Shown in pieces: positions 54,401-62,145 of a stretch of DNA of 64,000 nucleotides. The DNA comes from RPQJ01 sp963706755 (GTDB lineage Bacteria; Pseudomonadota; Gammaproteobacteria; Steroidobacterales; Steroidobacteraceae): positions 124,001-188,000 of the forward strand of contig CAVPNH010000007.1 of NCBI GenBank assembly GCA_963706755.1, read 5' to 3'. The first letter of the stretch is position 1, and each line of letters opens with the position of its first letter. Both the position numbers and the translations under genes were made by a program. Below the pieces are notes generated by a model. It was not told the origin of the DNA, searched no databases, and saw only the letters and a list, made by a program, of their open reading frames with translations.

Positions 54401-55371
54401 TCAGGGCGCGTAGATGCGGTCGAAGATGCCGCCGTCCGCGAAGTGCGCCTCCTGCGCCTTCGCCCAGCCACCGAAGTCGGCGATGGTGTCAGCTTGAGCT
54501 TCGGGAAGCGGCCGGCGTACTTCGCCGCGACCTTGGGGTCGCGCGGACGGTAGTGGTGCTGGGCGATGATCTCCTGTCCTTCCTTCGAGTAGAGGTACTC
54601 GAGGTAGGCCTCGGCCACCGTTCGGCGTGCCCGCGGCGCGCGCGACCTTGTCCACCACCGCCACGGGCGGCTCGGCAAGGATGCTGATGGACGGGCACTA
54701 CGACTCGAACTTGTCGGCGCCGAGCTCCTTCGATCGCAAGGAAGGCCTCGTTCTCCCAGGAGATGAAGACGTCGCCGATGCCGCGCTGGACGAAGGTCGT
54801 GGGCGAGCCGCGCGCACCGGTGTCGAGCACCGGCACGTTCTTGAAGAGCGTGCGAGGAACCGTTGCCGTGGCCTCGTTGCCGCCGGGCTTGCGCAGCGCC
54901 CAGCCCCAGGCCGCGAGGTAGTTCCAGCGCGCGCCGCCCGAGGTCTTGGGGTTCGGCGTGATGACGCTCACGCCGGGTTTCGCGAGATCGCCCCAGTCCT
55001 TGATGCCCTTCGGGTTTCCCTTGCGCACCAGGAACACGATCGTCGACGTATACGGCGTGCTGTTGTCGGGCAGGCGCTTCTGCCAGTCCGCCGGCAGCAG
55101 CTTGCCCTTCTCGGCGATCTTGTCGATGTCGTAGGCGAGGGCCAGCGTGACGACGTCCGCCGCGCAGGCCGTCGATGACCGTGCGCGCCTGCTTGCCCGA
55201 GCCGCCGTGGGACTGGCGGACGGCACCTTCTCGCCGGTCTGCGCCTTCCAGTGCTGGGCGAAGGCGGTGTTGAAGTCGCCGTAGAGCTCGCGGGTCGGGT
55301 CGTAGGAGACGTTGAGCAGGGTGCGTCTCGGCGCGGATCGCCGGGGCGAGCAGCAGGGTCGCCGCAAGCAT
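54401..55371 (-). CDS. sbp: Periplasmic sulfate-binding protein (frameshifted)
   Basis: Solute receptor for the CysTWA transporter. Start placed at 55371, where one frame gives MLAATLLLAPAIRAE, a signal peptide, then LLNVSYDPTRELYGDFN (the typical Sbp start of the mature chain), AYDIDKIAEKGKLLPADWQ, TSTIVFLVRKGNPKGIKDW, VSVITPNPKTSGGARWNYLA, WGWALRKPGG, FVQRGIGDVFISWENEAFLA, AEPPVAVVDKVARAAGT and YLEYLYSKEGQEIIAQHHYR. Breaks near 55330, 55210, 55165, 54735, 54680, 54625 and 54490. It lies on the strand opposite to the permease genes, about 2 kb beyond the response regulator. Confidence 0.85.
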
Positions 55372-55430
55372 CGCGAGAGTGTCGGTGGCATGATGTTGGG
55401 TGGAATGTCCGGATGTACGTGAGTCGGGGT

Positions 55431-56772
55431 TCAGAAGCCGAGCTGCATGCGGGTGAGGAACGCTTTCTCGTCGACCCGGTCGGTGCCACCGGCGGCGCCG
55501 CCGTCGAAGGAGGTCTGCTCGTAGTTCAGCACCACTTTGACGTTCTGGTTCAGGTACCAGTTGACGCCGAGCGTCCAGCCGCTCGCCTTGCTGGCGCTGG
55601 GTGTTCGGGTCGGCGAAGGACGTCGCGCCGCCGGTGAACGCCGCATTGTCGACGTTGAGCACATGGTAGCGGGCGACGAGTTCCCATGCGCCCCAGGTAT
55701 GGTCGGCGAGCGAGAATACCGCGTTGGCTTGTAGCCCTTGAAGGACTCCTCCTCGCCCGTGAGGAACCAGTAGGCGGCCGGCTGCCAGGCGTAGTTGTCC
55801 ATGGTGGCCTCGCGGTACGGTGGGCCGCGGTGGCCGGCGTGAGACGTCCTGCGACTCTTGCGTGTACTCGGCTATGGAGCCCGAAGGGCCCGACGTAGTA
55901 GTAGAGCTGCGGTGCGAGGCGCACCGCGACCCGTTGCGCGAGTCGTCGCGGTCGCGCCCGTGCGGTAGCTGGAAGAAGTTCGCCTGCGCCTCCGTCTTGT
56001 AGGTGGGCAGCAGCGTCTGCGACGTCGTGCCCTCCTGGTCGGTGTAGGTGGATGCGACGCCGATGCCGAGGCCCGCGCAGCGCAAACACGTCGCTCTCGG
56101 CGAAGGGCAGCGTGAACAGCCGCCCGCCCATTCCTTGGCGTTGTTGGGATCCTGTCGACGGCGAAAGACTCGCTGTTGCTGCCGTCGTTGGAGCCGTTCA
56201 GGTAGGCGACCGCGTAGTTGACGCGCGGTCGGCGAAACTGCCCGCCGACCTGCAGGCCGATGTCCCGGTTCGGCGCGATCGCGTGGGAAGGCGCGGGCGA
56301 CGAAGCGGATGTCGCTCGCCGACTGCAGGCGCTCGAGCCCGACCGGCGACTTGAACTTGCCGGCCGTGACCTGGAACTCGGGCAGGAAGCGCGCCGTGAC
56401 GCAGGCGTCCTGGATGATGGACGCCGTGCCGAAGTCCGGCATGAACTTGAAGTCGAGATGCGCGACCGTGCCTCGAGGATCGGCCGCGCGCGCGTCACCT
56501 GCATGTGTCCGGCGGGTCGCCGGAATAGTCGTCGGTAGGAATGCGCCGTCCGCCTGGACCAGGCCGCGCAGCTTGATCTGGTTCTGGCCGTCGGCGACTG
56601 GATAGAGAATCCGCGGGGGCTGCTTGACCACGGGTGTCGAGGCGAGTGCAGCTGTCGCCTCTCCTGGATCTCCAGCTGCGCCGAGAACCAGGACCTTCGG
56701 CTGGCTCCGCGCTGCCGTGCGCTTGAGGACTCCCGGTGCAGTCGAGCGATCGATGGTCATGCTAGCCTGCAT
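55431..56772 (-). CDS. Phosphate-selective porin O/P-like outer-membrane protein (frameshifted)
   Basis: OprO/OprP-type trimeric anion porin, possibly for sulfate or phosphate. Start uncertain (ATG at 56772). Family segments: IKLRGLVQADGAFL, RFLPEFQVTAGKFKSPVGLE, RLQSASDIRFVARAFP and RDIGLQVGGQF, with FKGYKP-like and SASGWTLGVNWYLNQNVKVVLNYEQTSF-type endings read in pieces (GWTLGVNWYLNQNVKVVLNY). It ends in TRMQLGF, with the terminal Phe needed for outer-membrane insertion. Several extra bases break the frame (for example near 56530, 56490, 56285, 56150, 55910, 55825 and 55600). 59 bases upstream of sbp, so one operon. Confidence 0.75.
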
Positions 56773-56979
56773 GTTACCGCGACGCAGGCGGCGGGCGGGC
56801 AGCGTCCGGCCCCCTAGGGAGAATGGGAGCAGGCTGGCGCGGCAATCGCGGCGGCGTGCCACCGCGTGACAGGGTCGTTCATCACTCGCTCTGAACGAAG
56901 GTTGGGGAGCGAAATACTAGGTACGGGGGGTAACGGGGTCAGTGAGAAGCGGTGAATAGGGTGACTGGGCCGATCGGCT
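56773..56979. other. Intergenic region between porin and serine hydrolase genes
   Basis: About 200 bases. No coding frame of its own. It should hold the porin/sbp promoter; I see no clear box. It contains the G-rich words TACGGGGGGTAACGGGG and AGCGGTGAATAGGG, similar in feel to the other dispersed intergenic repeats. Confidence 0.35.
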
Positions 56980-58398
56980 TCAGACGTGCCACCAGACGAG
57001 TCGGCTGATCCTGCCCCGGGGATCCAGCGAAAACCGCGCGTACACCTGCCCGTGCGCGTGTTCGGCGCGGAAGAGAAAGGCGGGCTCGCCGTCGACCACG
57101 GACTCGCGCAGGAACGCCCACGAGACCAGGGGTCCCAGGCGAGGCAAGCGGTCGTGGAAGGTGTCGCGGTTGCTCCACATCGTGGCCTGCAGTTGCTGCG
57201 AATAAGCGGACAGGTCCGGTGTACCGGCGAGGAAGTCTTCGTACGCCCGGCGCAACGTGCGTGCCGCGGGCGGCTCGCCGGATCGCGGAGGCGCAATCGT
57301 GCGCAGGGAAACGGACGGCTCCAGCAGGCCGGCCACGCCCAGGGCGAGTCCGGCGGGATCCGAGCCTTTCGGGTGTTCGAGGTTCGTAAACACGACGATC
57401 GCCAGGTCCAGCGCCGGAAACTTCACGTAGGCCACGCCGCTGTGGCCCGTGTGGAGGATCACCCGCTGGCCGAGCACCTCATCGAGGCCGAAGCCGAGGC
57501 CATAACCGCTGAAGGAATATATCTCGCGGGCCGGCGACCCGTCGGCGAGCGTCGCAGGCGTCCAGAGCGTCCTCACGCTCGCTTCGCCCAGTGGTCCGTG
57601 GCCGTCGAGCATGATCAGCCAGCGCGCGAAGTCCCCGACGGTCATGCCGATGTCGTTGTAGATCGACCCGAAGTCCACGTCGGTGCGGTCGTCACGGATC
57701 AGGCGCTGCTCGGCGTCGAAGGTGTAGGGCGACACGCGATGGGAAATGACCGAGTGCGGATCCATCGTGACCACGTTCTGCATCCCGGCGGGCCGGAAGA
57801 GCGACTCCTGCATCCAGTCCATCCACGCGCGGCCGGTCGCCCGCTCGGTGGCGAGTTGCGCCAGGAACAGCCCCGCGTCCGAATAGTGATACTGCGCGCC
57901 CGGCGCGGCTCGAGTCGCATCGCCGACGGCCGCGAGCAGGTCGTCCGTCGAATACCGCTGGAACAATCTCGAGCCGTATTTTTCCGCGATGACCTGGTCC
58001 ATGTCCTCGAGCCCGGAGGTGTGGCTCAGCAGCATCGCCAGGTTCACCCCCGGGAGCGGGACCTCGACGTATTTCGTGATGGGATCGGCGAGCGAAAGCC
58101 TGCCCTGCTCGCCGGCCTTGAGTACGCCGGTCGCCGTGATGCCCTTGTCCAGCGAGGCGATGGCAAAGACCGAATCCGCCGTGACCGGCGTGCCGGTTTC
58201 GAGGTTGGCAGCGCCGTACGTGGAGACACGCTCGATGCGGCCATGCCTCGCGACGGCCAGGGCAAGCCCCGGAATCCCGCGGGACGCCAGCTCACGCTGC
58301 AGGTAGTCGTCGATCGCATCGGCGCGAACCGCCGGGCCGGCGTTCAGGACCAGCGACAGGCCGAGGGCAAGCAGCCGGATTCGCTCGAGCTTCGCCAT
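56980..58398 (-). CDS. Secreted beta-lactamase-fold serine hydrolase
   Basis: 472 residues. MAKLERIRLLALGLSLVLNA is a signal peptide ending near VRADA. GIPGLALAVARHG is followed by the catalytic S-x-x-K in IASLDKGITA, LLSHTSGLEDMD, Y-S-D in YHYSDAGLFLA (YxN box) and the third motif HTGHSGVAYV. The ATG at 58398 has GGAG 6 bases upstream. C-terminal extension from about residue 375 may be a lipocalin-like DUF3471-style segment. Class C beta-lactamase/D-peptidase/esterase family; substrate unknown. Divergent from the GMC oxidoreductase gene. Confidence 0.87.
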   Translation of the reverse strand: MAKLERIRLLALGLSLVLNAGPAVRADAIDDYLQRELASRGIPGLALAVARHGRIERVSTYGAANLETGTPVTADSVFAIASLDKGITATGVLKAGEQGRLSLADPITKYVEVPLPGVNLAMLLSHTSGLEDMDQVIAEKYGSRLFQRYSTDDLLAAVGDATRAAPGAQYHYSDAGLFLAQLATERATGRAWMDWMQESLFRPAGMQNVVTMDPHSVISHRVSPYTFDAEQRLIRDDRTDVDFGSIYNDIGMTVGDFARWLIMLDGHGPLGEASVRTLWTPATLADGSPAREIYSFSGYGLGFGLDEVLGQRVILHTGHSGVAYVKFPALDLAIVVFTNLEHPKGSDPAGLALGVAGLLEPSVSLRTIAPPRSGEPPAARTLRRAYEDFLAGTPDLSAYSQQLQATMWSNRDTFHDRLPRLGPLVSWAFLRESVVDGEPAFLFRAEHAHGQVYARFSLDPRGRISRLVWWHV

Positions 58399-58563
58399 CG
58401 TGTGCTCCCATGACCGACGGGGCGTTGACCTTCGAGCCGAGTGTACCGAGGTGCTGGCGAGCGAACGAGCCGCCCGGACAGGATCCGTGGCGCTGCCGCG
58501 GCCCCGGGGCATAATAGGGACGCTGCAAAACCGGCCGCGGCACCAGGGCGGCCAGGGGCCGAC

Positions 58564-60174
58564 ATGGCAATGGAAGAGTTCGACTTCATCGTGGTCGGAG
58601 GCGGCCCGGGCGGATGCGTCAGCACCTCGCGCCTGACCGAGGACGCGAACGTGAGCGTGGCGCTGGTCGAGGCCGGGCCCGACCGGCGCGGCTTCCTCGG
58701 CGACTGCACGGCCGCCGGCACCATTGCACTGGTGCCGCGCAAGACGGCGAGCAACTGGGGATTCCACACGACGCCGCAGGCCGGCCTCAACGGCCGCCGC
58801 GATTTCCACCCCTACGGCCGCGGCCTCGGCGGCGGCTCGGCGATAAACGTGCTGATGTACCTGCGCGGCCATCGCACCGACTACGACGAGTGGGCGGCGA
58901 TGGGCAACCCTGGCTGGAGCTACGCCGACGTGCTGCCGTACTTCCGCAAGGCGGAGAACAACCAGACCCACCGCGACGAGTATCACGGCAACGACGGTCC
59001 GCTGTGGGTCGAGGAACTGCGCACCGACAATCCCTACCATGCAATCGTCAAGCAGGCCTGCCACGAGGCCGGGCTGCCGTATAACCCGGACTTCAACGGC
59101 GCCGAGCAGGAGGGCTACAACGCCACGCAGGTGATGATGAAGAACGGCGAGCGCTTTCACGTCGGCAAGGCCTACATTCACCCGCACCTCGGCAAGCGCG
59201 CCAACCTGCACCTGCTCACCGGGACCGAATGCACGCGCATCCTGTTCGAGGGCAAGCGCGCGATCGGCGTCGAAGTGATCTCCGGTGGGAAGCGCCGCCA
59301 GCTGCGCTGCCGTCGCGAGGTCATCGTGGCGGGCGGCGGCATTCTCTCGGCGAAGCTGCTGCAGCTCTCGGGCGTCGGTGCGGGCCGGGACCTTCAGGCG
59401 CTGGGCATTCCGGTGATTCACGACCTGCCGGGCGTGGGCCGGAACCTGTCCGACCACCTCGATTTCATACTCGGCTACCACATCCCCGGCGACCCGAACC
59501 TGATCGGGATCTCGCCCACGGCCGGCCTCGCGATGCTCAAGGCATTCGGCCGCTACCGGCGCGAGCGGCGCGGCATGATGGCAACCAACTACATCGAGCT
59601 CACCGGCTTCATGAGGCTCGCGCCCGACTCGCCGAAGCCGGAAATCCAGTACGAGTTCGGCATCGTGCTCGCGCTGGACCACGGGCGGCGGATGTACGCG
59701 AGGCACGGGATGTCGGTCCACGTGCTGCTGCTGCATCCGAAGAGCCGCGGCTCGGTACGGCTGGCCTCGCCGGATTTCGCGGACGCGCCGCTGATTGACT
59801 TCAACTACCTGGCGCACCCGGACGATGTCGCTACGCTCGTGGCGGGCGTCAAGCGCACGGCGGGCATCTTCGCCACGCCGACCTTCAGGCAGCGGGTCAA
59901 GCGCGATCTCGTGACCGCGCACTGCCGCACGGACGACGACTGGGCCGAGGTGATCCGCAACCGCGCGGGCACCAACTACCACCCGGTGGGCACGTGCAGG
60001 ATGGGGCCGGGCGACGACGCGGTGGTCGACGCGCGACTGCGTGTCCGCGGCCTGCAGGGGTTGCGCGTCGTCGACAGCTCGATCATGCCGAAGATCTGCG
60101 GCGGCAACACCATGGCGCCGGCGGTCATGATCGGCGAGAAGGGCGCCGACCTGATCAAGGAAGACTGGCGCTGA
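58564..60174 (+). CDS. GMC family FAD-dependent oxidoreductase (choline/alcohol dehydrogenase-like)
   Basis: 536 residues from the ATG at 58564, preceded by AGGGG. FIVVGGGPGGCV is the FAD site, GRGLGGGSAINVLMYLRGH the first GMC signature, GGGILSAKLLQLSGVG the second, HPVGTCRMG the catalytic His and GGNTMAPAVMIGEKGADLI the second catalytic residue (Asn). The layout matches bacterial choline dehydrogenase and polyethylene-glycol/alkanol dehydrogenases. Role: oxidation of a primary alcohol to aldehyde with electrons to a quinone or oxygen. No betaine genes adjoin, so choline is not assured. Confidence 0.92.
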   Translation: MAMEEFDFIVVGGGPGGCVSTSRLTEDANVSVALVEAGPDRRGFLGDCTAAGTIALVPRKTASNWGFHTTPQAGLNGRRDFHPYGRGLGGGSAINVLMYLRGHRTDYDEWAAMGNPGWSYADVLPYFRKAENNQTHRDEYHGNDGPLWVEELRTDNPYHAIVKQACHEAGLPYNPDFNGAEQEGYNATQVMMKNGERFHVGKAYIHPHLGKRANLHLLTGTECTRILFEGKRAIGVEVISGGKRRQLRCRREVIVAGGGILSAKLLQLSGVGAGRDLQALGIPVIHDLPGVGRNLSDHLDFILGYHIPGDPNLIGISPTAGLAMLKAFGRYRRERRGMMATNYIELTGFMRLAPDSPKPEIQYEFGIVLALDHGRRMYARHGMSVHVLLLHPKSRGSVRLASPDFADAPLIDFNYLAHPDDVATLVAGVKRTAGIFATPTFRQRVKRDLVTAHCRTDDDWAEVIRNRAGTNYHPVGTCRMGPGDDAVVDARLRVRGLQGLRVVDSSIMPKICGGNTMAPAVMIGEKGADLIKEDWR

Positions 60175-60208
60175 TCCTCATTCAAGGGGCGCCGACCTGC
60201 CGGCGGCC

Positions 60209-62089
60209 CTAGGCGCCCGCCACACGGCGGGCCGTGCGCGCATCGCCTGCGGCGTCCTCGACCGAGTCGTCGCCGAGGAAACCGCCGCTCTGGTGCGCCC
60301 AGAGCCGGGCATAGACCCCGCCCTGCGCCAGCAGCGTGTGGTGGTCTCCTTGCTCGACGATCCGGCCGCGGTCCATCACGACGAGCCGGTCCATGGCCGC
60401 GATGGTCGAGAGCCGGTGCGCGATGGCGACCACGGTCTTGCCTTCCATCAGCCGGTACAGGCTCTGCTGGATGACGGCCTCGACTTCGCTGTCGAGTGCG
60501 CTCGTGGCCTCGTCGAGGATCAGTATCGGCGCATCCTTCAACATGACCCTCGCGATCGCCACACGCTGACGCTGACCGCCGGAGAGCTTTACGCCGCGCT
60601 CGCCCACGTGCGCGTCGTAGCCGCTCCGGCCCCGCGCGTCGGAAAGCCCCTGGATGAATTCATGCGCCTCGGCCCGCTCGGCTGCCGCGATCATTCGCGC
60701 CTCGTCCGCGTCGGGCCGACCGTAGACGATGTTGTCGCGGACCGAGCGGTGCAGGAGCGAGGTGTCCTGCGTGACCATCCCGACCTGCGCGCGCAGGCTG
60801 TCCTGCCGGACGCCCGCGATGTCCTGCCCGTCGATCAGGATGCGGCCGCCCTCGACGTCGTAGAAGCGCAGCAGCAGGTTCACGATCGTGCTCTTGCCTG
60901 CGCCCGAGCGGCCCACGAGGCCGATCTTCTCGCCGGGCCGGATGTCGAGCGAGAAATCCTCGATCACCCGGCTCCGGCCGCCGTAGTGGAACTCGACGCG
61001 CTCGAAGCGGATCTCGCCGCGACGTACGTCCAGCGCAGGCGCACCCGGCTGGTCCACGACGGCATGGCGGCGCGACAGTGTGCCGATGCCGTCCTGCACC
61101 GTGCCGATGTTCTCGAACAGGCTCGCGAGCTCCCACATGATCCAGTGCGCGATGCCGTTCAGCCGGAGCGCCATGGCGGTGGCCGCCGCCAGCGCGCCGA
61201 CGCCGACCTTGCCCTGCGTCCAGAGCCACAGCGCGACGCCGGTGGTCGCGACCACCAGCGACATGCTGAGCAGGTGGTTCGCGATCTCGAAGCCGCTCAC
61301 GAGGCGCATCTGCGCGTACGCGGTCTTCATGAATTCCTGCATCGCGGCGCGCGCGTAGCCGGCCTCGCGGTTGGCGTGCGAGAAGAGCTTCACGGTCGCG
61401 ATGTTGGTGTAGGCGTCGGTCACGCGCCCCGTCATGAGCGAGCGTGCGTCGGCCTGAGCGGCGCCGATCTTTCCGAGCCGGGGCACGAAATACGCAAGTG
61501 CGACACTGTAGGCGGCAGCCCAGCCGAGGAACGGGGCGAGCAGCCAGAGGTCGAAGTGGCCGACCACCGACACCATCGTGACGAAATAGATGACCGTGAA
61601 CACCAGGATGTCGGCGACCGTGAACCACGTGTCGCGCACCGCGAGCGCGGTCTGCATCACCTTCGCGGCGACCCGGCCGGCGAACTCGTCCTGGTAGAAG
61701 CTCATGCTCTGGCCGAGCAGGAGGCGATGGAAGTTCCAGCGCAGGCGCATCGGGAAGTTCGCGGCCAGCGTCTGGTGCTTCAGGATCGTCTGCAGGGCGA
61801 CCAGCACCACGCTGCCGGCGAGAATCGCGCCGAGCAGGATGAGCGTGCCCCGCTCCTCGATCCACAGCCGCGACGGATCCACGGTCGCGAGCCAGTCCAC
61901 GATGCGGCCCATCATCGCGAAGAGCAGCGCCTCGAAGGCGCCGATCACTGCCGTGCACAGCGTCATCGTGAAGATGAACGGCCGGAGACCCTTCGAGCAG
62001 GCCCAGAGAAACGCGAAGAAGCCTGCGGGCGGGGTCGCAGGGGCGCCCTCCGGATAGGGCGTGACGAGGCTCTCGAACCAGCGCAGCAC
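60209..62089 (-). CDS. ABC transporter, fused permease and ATP-binding protein
   Basis: Type I exporter half-transporter, about 626 residues. A GTG at 62089 (VLRWFESLVTPYPEG) with GGGAG upstream is preferred; an ATG at 62143 would add an Arg/Ser-rich leader without ribosome site. Membrane segments at IFTMTLCTAVIGAFEALLFA, GTLILLGAILAGSVVLVAL, ILVFTVIYFVTMVSVVGHF, LAPFLGWAAAYSVALAYFV, MSLVVATTGVALWLW. ATPase: GLVGRSGAGKSTIVNLLLRF, MVTQDTSLLHRSVRDNIVYG, KLSGGQRQRVAIARVML, ILILDEATSALDSEVE, AIAHRLSTIAAMDRLVV. Close to the lipid/peptide exporter type. 56 bases downstream of the acyltransferase gene. Confidence 0.93.
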   Translation of the reverse strand: MLRWFESLVTPYPEGAPATPPAGFFAFLWACSKGLRPFIFTMTLCTAVIGAFEALLFAMMGRIVDWLATVDPSRLWIEERGTLILLGAILAGSVVLVALQTILKHQTLAANFPMRLRWNFHRLLLGQSMSFYQDEFAGRVAAKVMQTALAVRDTWFTVADILVFTVIYFVTMVSVVGHFDLWLLAPFLGWAAAYSVALAYFVPRLGKIGAAQADARSLMTGRVTDAYTNIATVKLFSHANREAGYARAAMQEFMKTAYAQMRLVSGFEIANHLLSMSLVVATTGVALWLWTQGKVGVGALAAATAMALRLNGIAHWIMWELASLFENIGTVQDGIGTLSRRHAVVDQPGAPALDVRRGEIRFERVEFHYGGRSRVIEDFSLDIRPGEKIGLVGRSGAGKSTIVNLLLRFYDVEGGRILIDGQDIAGVRQDSLRAQVGMVTQDTSLLHRSVRDNIVYGRPDADEARMIAAAERAEAHEFIQGLSDARGRSGYDAHVGERGVKLSGGQRQRVAIARVMLKDAPILILDEATSALDSEVEAVIQQSLYRLMEGKTVVAIAHRLSTIAAMDRLVVMDRGRIVEQGDHHTLLAQGGVYARLWAHQSGGFLGDDSVEDAAGDARTARRVAGA

Positions 62090-62145
62090 GGCGCTCCCTC
62101 TCCCCCGGGTGGACGCGGCGCGGGACGACCGAGGGGCGCGCATCG

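Noticed and set aside
58441..58563. Extended N terminus of the GMC oxidoreductase from 58441
   Set aside because: The extra 41 residues are Arg/Ala/Pro-rich, precede the FAD motif too far, and the ATG at 58564 has a ribosome site.
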